From positions 1,180,023-1,244,022 of the forward strand of contig NW_004797345.1 of NCBI RefSeq assembly GCF_000002075.1: a DNA stretch of 64,000 bases. The letters run 5' to 3'. The notes beneath the pieces were generated by a model that saw nothing but the letters and a program-made list of their open reading frames with translations, was not told where the DNA came from and searched no databases. The DNA comes from Aplysia californica (taxonomy: Eukaryota; Mollusca; Gastropoda; Aplysiida; Aplysiidae). How positions within the stretch are numbered: the stretch's first letter is position 1; the number at the start of each line of letters is the position of its first letter. Positions 1 through 12,200 of this stretch are shown piece by piece. The translations under genes and the position numbers were made by a program.

Positions 1-15
1 AGACAGACAGACAGA
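1..15 (+). repeat. (GACA)n microsatellite at window edge
   Basis: GACA repeats cut by the window start. Confidence 0.8.
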
Positions 16-257
16 ACAATGTAGGCATTTTTACAACTCCCAATGATAATTTAGAATTTAGATCATTCAGAGGGCGGGTTTCTGACCCTGCCTGTCAGGT
101 CCATCCTGGGTTGAGAGGGATACAGCATCCCCAGCAGAAAGACCAAGATACTCGATAAAAAGTCTACCCTCTCGGGAATCAAACTCGAGTCTCTTGAGTG
201 CAACAGAGAAGCGCCTAACAGTACAGTGTACAGCTTCACCACATACATCAGGAGAGA

Positions 258-263
258 GGGGGG

Positions 264-319
<56 letters not shown>
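258..319 (+). repeat. (GA)n microsatellite
   Basis: Purine dinucleotide run preceded by a G tract; explains the leucine/serine repeat frame on the minus strand. Confidence 0.95.
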
Positions 320-320
<1 letters not shown>

Positions 321-449
321 TGTGAGAGAGGGAGAATGACTGAACCAGTTTTGAATTATGTAGAAATATGGATCAGGGTCAAGCATTTACGAAAGGTTAT
401 ATTATATACGAGGTAGGACGCCTGAATTAAATGTCTTTAGTTTTTAATT

Positions 450-650
450 TTAGAAAGAGTTTTACGGCACTTGCAACACAAATAAAGCATATATAAGTGC
501 CACAGATTAGAGGTATTACAAGACAGTAACATACAAAGCAAATAAAGGTGGAGAGATAAGGACGACGGATGTTTGAAAGGAAAAGAAGAGAGATAATTGT
601 CTAATTTGATAGGAAAGAAGGCGAAACGGTAAGGCAATAGATATTTGGTA
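450..650 (-). repeat. SINE-S dispersed repeat copy
   Basis: TTTTACGGCACTTGCAACAC then ATATAAGTGCC, AGATTAGAGG and GGAGAGATAAGGACGACGGA. Strand assigned by analogy with the SINE-1 tail; no tRNA head is seen in any SINE-S copy. Confidence 0.7.
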
Positions 651-920
651 GGAAAGAGGGAGGAGGGGTAAGAATCATAGTTTTTTATAGGACAAGAGGA
701 ATTTAAAGATCATTGAGAACTCCACCATACAAATCAACTTAATGAACATCCGATTTGGGGATTTGAACCACGTTCATTCTCAGCTGTTTGTTTAGTAAGA
801 ATTTTATGGTGCTCGCAACTGCAAAATTTATAAGGTCATACGAGTGGTGAAACATAAGTTGGTTGCATTCAAAACAGTTCGCAACACAGCTTGGTTTTGG
901 TCAATGATCTAATTAAAGGG

Positions 921-1418
921 TTAAAATTTGTTTTAAAGCACCCACAACTGCATAAGGTCATTCATATGAGCGCGCAGGACACATTAAACATTTTCAGTTG
1001 GTAGGAAATTTTGAATTTTGCCAGGGTGGCGGCGGAAGCCTAATCTTATCAATGTTGGTCCACCAAGGGATCTGTATTGTGCGCAACTTGCACATGAGAC
1101 CTCTGAGATTTTTTGCCTTTATCCGAGAAGGCTAGACTAGGTGTAGATTTTACTTACCATAAGATCAAAGGTGTGGCTGAAAGACAGCAGTAAGAAGGAG
1201 CCAAGGAGAAGCAGTAGGCTGCAGAAAGAGTCATGAGCTCAGAGGAGGGGGCAAACTGGGAGAAAGGGTGGGGGCAGAAGGTGGAAATATAGAGAGCAGG
1301 AAAGGATGTAAAAGAAAAAAATGCTAAACAAGTAAATATTCCATCACTATCCGGATTCCAACCCGGGACCAATTGAATGAGAGGTGAAAACCTTAACCTC
1401 TAGACCACAAGAGCCCTC
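921..1418 (-). mobile_element. Long tRNA-derived SINE (SINE-1), copy 1
   Basis: tRNA-like head on the minus strand at the 1418 end (TCTAGAGGTTAAGG as A box, GGTTGGAATCC as decayed B box). The hairpin tail GCATAAGGTCATTCATATGA lies at the low end. Diverged, old copy. An extra tail-like fragment sits at 795-870. Confidence 0.75.
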
Positions 1419-1959
1419 CAACAGCTATTTACATTTAATTAAAATAACATATTTACATTTTACTATGAGAAGGCACATAGCCTGTATTAAAATCGAGGAT
1501 CTTTCAAATTTCTACACATTTATACTTCCTTCGGGTCTCTCTAAAGTCCGAACATTCTGTTAGTATGTGTCTTTTGGTAAAGTCAGTATCACATCAAGGT
1601 TACACAGAAAGGTTTCTCCTCTCCCTGTAGTTGGTATTTATGTGTTAGTTATTTATTTATGTGTCAAGGAGGTACGTGCGGTACACAATCGAGTAAATAT
1701 AGCTTCGTCCCTTCTGGAGAAACCCGAAGGTTTGTGTGGGCCCGACGTTGTGAGTTTTATAAATTGTTTACTCCAATGTTTCTCCCACAGACAGGAGGTT
1801 CATCCTCAGCATAGTAAAGCACGATACCAATAAATCCAACAGCTCGCCCTATTCAACCATCCTGACTGGAAAACAAATCCGCTGATTTCAAACTTTAGAC
1901 TGGATAATCAATAATTCAACTCCTTAAGATAACAAGACAATGACTAAAACAACACACAA

Positions 1960-3203
1960 TAACACATTATATTATTTCATATTTATTATCTTCCATTCTC
2001 AACATTTGCCAAACACGCTCATACATTTGTGAGACAATGGCTAAATCCCAAGCCCTGTCACAAAAGAAATATTACAGAACAAACATGTTACAAGTTTTGT
2101 CTGGAAGTGTACAACTAACATGCACTCTCAGTGCCATTTCATTTTCAGGGCCTTGGCTTAGCATATCAATAGTGTTATACTCTCACCGTGTAAATGGTTT
2201 CTTCAAAACTTTTCGATACGCCAACCCCCTCCCCGCTTTAAATGAGAAAAGACATTAAAAATAATCCACAGTACTTTTATGTTGTCAATTATATAGAACA
2301 CGCGGATCCCCGATTTTTTAGGATACACGGATCAACCTCAGCAACGTTTTAGAGCTAAATAAGAGTTGACCTATCTTCCCACTCACACAATAAGAGCATA
2401 ACTCCATCAATAGGTAAACATGTTATTTACACTGAATGATGATGACAATCATATTTTAATGATCTAAGGTTGGCAGGTAACAAAGTCTACTGGGGATATA
2501 CATGTCAGACGTTCAAGAGGCCAATTTCCACGCTCTGCTCTATAATACAAAGACAGGCAGCACATGTGCAGTGCTCCAATAGATCTTGTGAAAGACAAAA
2601 ATATAAAACTAGACAACTGGTTTATTTTGAAGGAAACAAAAAGAAATGACCACAGGTCATCAATGCTTTAGGTTCAAATCAGGTCAGGATATGCATTCAT
2701 GAAGTGGCTTATCAGGGAAATTTCCACACATGCTCTGCAGCCAAACTCTAAGCACACATTCTCAATACCTTTGAAATAGCAAAGTAGTTTTGCCAAGTCT
2801 ACATACCTTGCCAGTGACAATGAATAATAGGTTTGAATTACAAGGTGTATTCTTTTGCCAAGTCCTGAGATTCAACTTTTCAGTATGCACCAACAAAGGA
2901 ACATAACCAGACAAAGGTCCTTTGTTCAAGTCAAGAATGTAAATTAATTACAGTCAAATCCTTTTGAAAGTGGGTACGTGTGCCCTTCAAAGTAAAATAA
3001 TACAAAACCATGGAAAAAGGGACGAAGCAAACCTGCCACGTAATTAATTATCTTAAAACAATGGCTATCTTTTACAAAAGCTCTCCGGAGACAATGGTCA
3101 ATGCTTAGTCCAAGATCTTACAGACCATGATGTATCACATCACCTCAGTCCCAGTGACACACCTCTGCAGCAAAGTAGTAAATGCAGTGTTCAAAAAGTG
3201 TCT
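1960..3203 (-). other. RRP9 3' flank / probable 3' UTR
   Basis: No protein-like reading frame is recognisable downstream of the RRP9 stop. Minus-strand AATAAA signals occur at 2621-2626 and 1982-1987 and either could end the transcript. Which is used cannot be decided here. Short open frames in this stretch look random. Confidence 0.35.
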
Positions 3204-6200
3204 TCAATCAGAATTCCCTGAATCATCATCACTCCCTTCTTCCGAGCTCTCGGAAGCACCCGAATCATCACTCGATTGGTCAAGTCCTTTCAGAGGGATG
3301 ATCACCCATCCATTCTTGGCATCTTTTAGTCTCCACCATCTCCCCAGACGGTGCTCCTGTCCTACACCCACCACTAAGAAGTCTCCATTGCTTGAAAAGG
3401 ACAAACTGTTCACAAAGCCATTCTGAAACAGAAAATTAAAATATTATTTCACCTTTCATATACATTTTTACTGGAACAAATTCTTTTTTTGTTGTTGTAG
3501 CTTAAATAACTTAACTCTTTATCTCCGCAGGGGATGGAGTTGGAGTGAGGGGTGTAAACCCACTACACCACGACCCTCTTTTGAAACCAAATCTAAAAGT
3601 GACATATCACAGTACATCACTAAATTGGTCATTAAACCAAAACAAAAGAACATATTTTGGTATTTCTTCACCTAATGAAAGAACCGGTAAAAGAGACATT
3701 TTTGGCAACTGCCAAAAACTAATATGATGCTGGAGTCATTGTAAAGGAATGTGCCTCAGCTGCTCATCGACACAGCGGTTCCGACAGCGAGCCACTGGCA
3801 GCCGCTTGTCAGAGACATAAAGAGTTAAAGAAAGAAAGTGGAATAAAAGAACATAGACCACCTCCTGTAGAGAGAACTACTCTGCTTCAGATCAAACGCT
3901 ACCCCCCCCCCCCTTCCTCCTCCCAAGAGACAAATACCTGATTTACATTTCATTTCAAGGGGTGAACTGAAAATCCTGTGGCATTTGTCCTGGGGGCACA
4001 TAATCAAACCGAGATCTGCAGGGAACTAAACCTACAACCCTTAAATCATAGATCACAATTCCAGTAGCCACGCCAATAGCAAAACATTTTTATCAAATAA
4101 AACATGTCAAAATTAAAGCTGTTGATACCCAGAAAAAAACTCACCACAGGCACTTCAAACAGAGGAGACAGACTCTTGAAATTGGGGCCACATTTCCAAA
4201 GTCGAACCAAACCATCCTTGGAACCTGAAATGACAGACAAATTCAAATAAATAAGGAATTTGTGGTTTTGTTTGTGTGAGAAAGGGAGTTATCTACACAA
4301 TCATCATCATCCGGTGACTTGCATACTGGCGTGGGCGATCATGGACCTCCACTTCACTCTGCCTTGCGTTGCAGTGATGGTGTCTGTCGTTCTTGCTATT
4401 CCCAGCCATGTTGTCAACTTGTCCGGCAACTTTTCCCCCTGTCTGCCTCTGCCTCTCTTTCAATCAAACTTTCCTGTTGTTGCAACATATTCTCCAATGC
4501 TTCTTTCTGCATTGTGTGCCCAATGAACTTTGCCTGTCGCTTTCGAATATCCGTCATAAGCTGTCATCTGCAATTTGCTTCAACCAAGACTTTTTCATTT
4601 GTTTTTCTAGCTGTATGCAGCATGTGTCTTATGAACCACAACTCTGTCGCCTCCATTGTTCTTTCCAGCTATCTATTGATTGTCCAAGCTTCGCACCTGT
4701 ATAATAGGATTGGCTGGATGTAACTTTTTAGTACTCTTTTCTTGTTTCCAGTAACAGATTAATTTCTAAACAATAATGGTCATTTAATGCACGGAAAAAG
4801 CAAGACAGACTGGTGGCATCAGTGGTTTCATGGTTAGACTCTCAGACTCTCAACAGCAAGGTCATGGGCTCGAATAACAAAAGGGGGACTGCTGTTGGAT
4901 CCTTGGGAAAGGTGCTTTTCACAACTTTTCATCACTTCACCAAGATGGAAAGGGTACCCTGCTATAAACAACAAAAGATCTCGTCAGTTTGACAAGTGTT
5001 TGTTTTGTTTTTGTTGTTGTAAAGTGTTTTACGGCGCTCGCAACTGCATAAGGTCATATGAGCGTGTGGGACACACCTAATATTTTCAGTTGGTAGGAAA
5101 TTTTGAATTTTGCCCGGGTGGCGGCTGAAGCCTACTCTTATCGATTTTAGACCACCAAGGGATCTTTAACGTGCGCAACTTGCACACGGGCCCACCGAGA
5201 TTTTTCGCCCTTGTCCGAGAAGGCTAGGTGTAGATCTTTCCTACCAGAAGATCAGGGGAGTGGCAGAAAGACAGCAGTAAGGAGGAGCCAAGGAGTAGCA
5301 GTAGAAAGGCTGCAGAAAGAGTTAGGAGCCCAGAGGAGGGGGCAAAGGAGGTGAGGGGGTGGGGGCAGAAAGTGGAAATGAAAGCAGACAACAGAACATT
5401 GCTAAAGAGCAGGAAAGGAGGTGAAAGGAGACAATTTTAGAGAAGAAAATGTTTCGGTTGCTACCCGGATTCGAACCCGGAACCTTTGAATGAGAGGCCA
5501 ACACCTTAACCTCTAGGCCACGAAAGCCCCCGACAAGTGTTTGAACCATTGATCATCTGCTCGCACTGTAGGAAGTGGAGAATGTTTCTGATTGTTCTAG
5601 GGTCTGCTGGAGTTACCATAGTTGTGAAGTGGGTAAAACATGCCGTACAGCATGGATATGCGCTATATAAATGCAAATATTATTATAACAGTGAAAAAGA
5701 AGAAGAAAACCTACCAATTCCCTCTCCCCCCCCCACCGATCTACACAGTGCAAAAAGACGACGGACCCCCACTGTCTCATATAGAAAAGAGACCACACAG
5801 ATGGCACACTGAAGATAGAGCCTCACATTTTTGAAGGGAGCGTAAACTGTCACATAAAAAACAGATAGGGAATCTGCACCTCAGAAAAAAAAAAACTCTT
5901 ACCTGAAGCCACCAGATCGGAATATTGCAAGGCAGCCACTGCAGAAATCCAGTCCTCACTGTTTTGACCTGCTGGTGTGCCATGGGCATGTTGCCGCGTC
6001 ACTAATGGCTTCTTCTTCAACACACTCCACAGACACAGGGAACTAGAAAAAAATGTAAGATATTCACAAAGTGTTACTGAAAATTCAAAGATATTCATAA
6101 GAAGTTGTAAACTTACATCAAACTGTCTTACAACCTGACCTTAAAGCTCTGTAAACATAGCAAAGCGTTAAATGGCAACAGTCCACATAATTTCCGCAAA

Positions 6201-9200
6201 TTCTTTTACTAAACTATGTGTCAGTCGTAAATGTTTTAATCTACTTTTTTTTTATTTAAAGCTTGCACAATATAAGTCCTGATATCCAAAAAAACTGTGC
6301 TGGTCATCAACACCATCTAAAGATACAAGCAGGGTTGGGTTGATTTAAATCAAGTTGAGTTGATTTAAATCAGTTGATTTTTTAAAATTTAAATCAAATT
6401 GATTTTTTTTTTTTATCAGTGATTTAAATCACTTTTTAAAATATTTATTTCTATTCAGTTTTTACACATTTCAACATTCAGAATTCCTTTCCTTGGTTTC
6501 ATAAAACAGATATAATATAAGGTTTAGTAGACTAATATATTCATGCTTAAAGGTCTGCTTTCCCCCTTTTCACTGTAAAATTATAATACATATTCAAATT
6601 ACTTTTTTTTTCCATAATTGAAATCAGAGCTGGGTTGATTTAAATCAGTTGATTTTTTTTATTTTAATCAACTTGATTTTTTAAATTAAAATCAGTGATT
6701 TAAATCACTTTTCAAAAAAATGTATTCAGTTTTTACATATATTTAAACATTCAGAATTCCTTTCCTTGGTTTTATTAAACAACATAATGTTTAGTAGACT
6801 AATATAATCATGCTTAAAAGTCTGCTTTCCCCCGTCACTGTAAAATAATACAGTTCTCAATTTACTTTTTTTTCATAATTGAAAATCAGGGTTGGGTTGA
6901 TTTAAATCAGGTCGATTTAAATCAGTTGATTTTTTAAAATTTAAATCAACTTGATTTTAAAAATAAAACTCAGTGATTTAAATCACTTTTTTAAAAAGTA
7001 TTCTGTTTTTACATCTTTAAACATTCAGAATTCCTTTCCTTGGTTTTATAAAACAGATGATAAAAGGTTTAGTAGACTAAAATAATTATGCTTAAAAGTC
7101 TGCTTTCCCCCCTGTCACTGTAAGTAGTAAAATAATACTGTAGATCTATTCAATTTACTCTTTTTTCATAATTGAAATTATCATTTTCTTTTTCTTTTTA
7201 GACAAACACAAGCGCGCGCACACATACACTGTAATAAAAATGCAAGTTTATCTACGCATAACCCCTTCCTTTTAGACTGACATTTTCTTTATTTTTTGTC
7301 TGTAGCCATAATTCACTGATATAGATCTAGAAGATAAAGGCTTTCTAAAATTGCAGTTGCTTAAATTAATCATTAGTTAAAATAAAGACAATGCATTTTG
7401 CACTAAAAGAACTTACTTTTAGCCACAAAAAATCACAAACTGTGCCGACATTTTTTTTAAAAATTTAAAAATCCGATTAAAATTTTAAAAATCTTGATTT
7501 AAATTTTTAAAATCGATTTTTTTTTTTTTTATTTAAAAAATCAAAAAAATCACCAACCCTGGATACAAGAATAAGATATTTTCTCTAATACTTGGGCAAC
7601 AACATAAGCCTACTGCAGTAAAAAGCAGACAAAACATACCGCTAGAGATCTGTAATCATACACAAAAACACCCTCCAACTGGCAAGTGGGTTTACATCTT
7701 ACCTGTCTTCCGAACCACTGAAGAAATTCCCTTCGTTGATCAAAGCCACACACTCAATGGAGCCCCTAGTAAAAAAGATAAGAAAAAAAACGAAACAAAC
7801 ATTATTTACCCCTCTGTGACACTGTAACAAGGTTTTCTTAGCATGCGAGTTCATTTTCAAAGATTCCTAACAACAGATCTTGATAACCAGTAACAAATGC
7901 CTTCATTTTTCTTGACTTGTTACAACTAGTCAGAAGTTGTGGTAAATGTAACATCTTAGTTACCATGTACATTAATTCTCAAGTCTTAAAAATTTATACG
8001 GAGTAAAAGCATCATTTCAAGGAAAAACACAGAAGGAGTATATTTGTCTTATTAAAGAAGTGCATCAGTGATGTCAACTGGGAAGTAGGCTACAAGCTGC
8101 ACTGTTAGAACATGATCATCAATACAAGACTGCGAAAAAGTTAAGAAGTTGACCAAAACACAGCTACCCTTAGAGCCCCAGATTAAAAATAAATGTATGA
8201 CACAGTTCAATTGTCTGCCATAAGTAGCAGAATTCTCACCGCAATGTTACTTTAATAAAGACTGTTTATTGTACTTCTTTCATTTAAAACACAAAATTTT
8301 ACATTTTACTGCACCGACAGCTGGATATCATGCTATTTATTATTGCAATTAGTTCTTTTCTTGATAAACAAATGAAGAAAACAAAGAAAACTTCCACGTC
8401 AGGAAGCCATAGGCAATAAAGCAGCCCAACCAAACGTCAATCCATGTATCTAGAAGAGGGAATGAAGATCATAGTCACTTACTCATGGCCGTAAAATAGT
8501 AACTGTGAATCTTCCGGGATTTTCCAGATGTGGATAGACCTGTCACTGCCCCCGGACGTGATAGCTCTGTCCCTGTTCAAACTGTCTATACACGTGATGG
8601 GGGAATTGTGTCCATATCTGCATTAAAAAAGAAAAAGTATGGACTTAAACAGGAATTGAAATCAATACAAACATAGAGGAGAAAATAAATGTTATGACAA
8701 TGACCTCCCCCAGTAACAGGAACTCTACCAAATCAATGATGGATAAATATAGGATGATCTTGTGCTGAGAATACATTTTCACGAGGAAAGGAAAATAACA
8801 TTTGTAACATCAATCTAGAAAGGAGATTTTCAAATTTGTCTGACCAAATACAGTCTAGCAATGCACATAGCAAACAGATTTTCAGGTCCTGAATTTATTC
8901 TTATGTTTGTATTTCTTAGTGTTTATAACACCTACCTAGCGAAACTTGTGCATAATGAACAAATTTCTGCAACCCACAGATTTTGTTATGCCCGTGCCAG
9001 ACTGTATGCCACAGTGATTATAAACTGGAAGTTTTTGGAGAAGTGAACAAATTTTACATACACTCCGTGAGACTGAAATTATCGAGCATTTTAACTCACT
9101 CAGCACTGAGCCCGAGATAGTAGGGTTGCGCACTTCTGCGGTCGGCCCTGAACCCTACAGTATCGGGGTGAATACTTCTACTGCTTAATAACATAAACAC

Positions 9201-12200
9201 ACATCAAATTCTTGACCTGCAGTTGAAAATAACTTAGCACATAGTAACAAAGTGGGAAATGAAAACGAGTCTTGGTCTTTCATTCGAGCCACTTTTAAGC
9301 ACCTACCTATTGTCTGCAACACTATCATCATCATTTTACCACATAAAAATGCACCTAGTCTGCACACTTTTTATTTGAACTTTATAAAGTTTTCAGAAGA
9401 CATTTAATTCTACTTGTGGATGAATATATTACGCTCTTTTTAAAAAAATTAATCTGTGGGTGTCACTGACATGGACTATTACACACACTTTCATTGTATT
9501 GCTGACTGTTCAAAATCAAATAAAATGTCATTATCTCTAGCAACAAGCCAGCAAAATGACTAATGTTTCTTACAGCATTAGACCTCTTTTTTCATTATAA
9601 TTCTTTTAAAATTTCCGAAAAAGGGTTTTCATTCAGCTGACAATCAAAAAACACAACGAAGCATTGAAAATTCTCTTATATGCAGCAGTGATAATTATGA
9701 TGTATAGGTACAGAAGCAAACAAGAGGAGCCGCCAAATAAAACGGAATATCAAAAACTTTCAGGGCTACAACTAAAAAAGAACTCCCATAAAGAACATCA
9801 AATATGCACTCACAAAGTTTCCACATAGGCTAGTTCATCAACACTCCAGACTTTCACCGCTTTATCCGTTGAGCAACTGAACAACGTGTGGGTACCTTTT
9901 CTGAAAGACACGCCCTGAAACAAAAAAGGTATACAAAAGAGGTGAAGAGAAGCAAAGACCCAATATAACATTCATCAAAGTCATATGAGATTGACTGTTA
10001 TTCTTATTACATTATGTTTTCATTGGGCAGGAATTCCTTAGAATCATTAACTAACACCATTAGCTTATGTATAAAAATTGCAAAGCAGAAAGGCAAAACA
10101 AAGTATAAGGAATAATTGGGGATAAACCCTTTAAAATCCTCACTAACAACCCATACACTTTTGTGGTCTCTCCAGGGAAACCCTGTAAATGCATATATCC
10201 GATATGAGAAAAAAAAAGGAAATATTCACAGGTTCAAGAACCAAACTAAGTCAAAGAACTCGGCACCATACTAATTCAAGATGGGAGAAATAGATTTATA
10301 TAGTGGCTGTGTTTGATGTCGACAGTTATGGCAACTCAATACAATAATGGCCAGCATTTTGAAAGAACAAACTAGGACAGTAAAAATACAGAAAAAAACT
10401 AGAAAGGCTACACTACACTAGAGCCCTCGCCAACCAACTGTTCCAGTTATTTTTTCAAATTTGGAAAATTCTTTAACTGTTTTGAGAAGTGTGTCCATTG
10501 ACACAATAACTGCCATTTAAAGCAGGCAAGTTTTAGTTTAACACTTTACCATCACAAGACTCATACAGTAAAAACCCTTGCCATCAAAGGTAAAGGCATT
10601 TTGGGGGAAAACCAAAGAAACTGGGTGGTAAACATCACCGATCGGCCAGATGGGACAGCAAAGTGTAAAGTAAGTTTTACAGCATTTGCAACACAATATG
10701 ATCATCATACAAGTGCTGAAGATTAGAGGTGTTACAAGAGAGTAACAAACACAAAAAAGAAAGAGAGGAGATAGGGACAACAGATATCTAATAGGAAAAA
10801 AAGAGCAAACCACACCAGAACACCCGCCCATTTAACTCTTTATCTCCGAGGGGGGTAAACCTACTACGCCTGGGCCCTTTTTTGGTGCTAAATCTAAAAA
10901 TGACAAAAACGTCATTAAATGGGTCATTAAATTGAAATTAGCAAACCTATTTTGATTGTTCCTTATCTAATGAGTGAACTTCCAGTATAAGAGACCTGTT
11001 TTCGGCAACTGCCGAAAAGTAATTTGATGTCGAAGTCGCCGTAAAGGAATGTGCCCGAGCCACTGTCAGCGGCTCACCGGCACAGGGGTTAAGACCGTGA
11101 GCCGGGATAAAGAGTTAAGGCAGGTAAAGAGCGATACAGATGGACAAGAACAACAGAAGGAAAAATAAAGGAGTGTGACCTACAGGAAGTGCCCTCCAAA
11201 CACTGGCTCTATACTTCTTGCAAGTTTGAGAAAAATACTCACAGTAACAGGTCCTCTGTGACCTCTGAACTTATGAATGAAGCTACAGTCATGTGGGTTC
11301 CATAACTTCACCATGTTGTTCATGTCTCCTGCTGCCTGGAGAGATAATCAAATAACAAAACTTGAAACAAACTAATCATACCAGGCCCCACCCCACACCT
11401 TAAGCTAAGACTGAGCACTACATTTTTTTTGGAGTAAGTCGAATTGCTTTGAAAAAAGAAATAAATAAACAAACAACAAAAGCATTGCATACTCAGGAAA
11501 AACACAAATTTCCCGTTGCTAACTTAAAATGCCACTCTTGATAATGTACCCAAAAATCAAAGAACACTGAGCAAAAGAGCTCAAACTTTCAACTTCTCTA
11601 AAAATCAATAACCCTATTCAGTAGAACTTACCAGAAAGTTACCATCTGAGGAGATAGCCAGACACAGAATGTGGTCAGTGTGTCCTATGTGGACATCCTC
11701 TGTACCTTTCCGACCACCTTTGATAGTCTTCACTTTCAAGCCAGACTGCACATCCCCTGGTGAAGTGAAGTGGAGGGGGGAAAAAGATAACATCAAAATG
11801 TCGCTTCCATACTGAACTTGAATCATAAAAGCCTACTATCTGCTCATCATGATTTCATGATATCTGAAATGAATTCATTTCCACCGAAAGGGAAAAAGAT
11901 AAGCTATGTAGTTCACAAAAGGGCAGGGAAGCTTTAAAATGGTGGCAATATAGCAAGTTTTTCTCTATGAATTTTAGTACAGCATGGAGTATTTAGACAG
12001 TATACTTGACTCCTAACACTTTCTAAAAAGCAATTGTCTTTTAGATCTGTAGTACTTTCTAAAACAAATGTGTGGCATCGTGGTGAAGTCAGGTACTCAT
12101 AACAAAACTGAAATAAAAGAAACTGGCACTTTTCCGCCCATTGGTATATTTATCGAACTTTTGTTTTGGCTCAAAAAAATTGTATGCCCATATAAAATAC

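Noticed and set aside
4319-4723. Plus-strand 134-codon frame
   Set aside because: Shadow of a minus-strand RTE-like LINE remnant.
5322-5549. Minus-strand frame MVQTLVGGFRGLEVKVLASH... and the similar frames at 41887-42069 and 43655-43942
   Set aside because: All three lie over SINE-1 tRNA-like heads; the shared protein text is the translated repeat.
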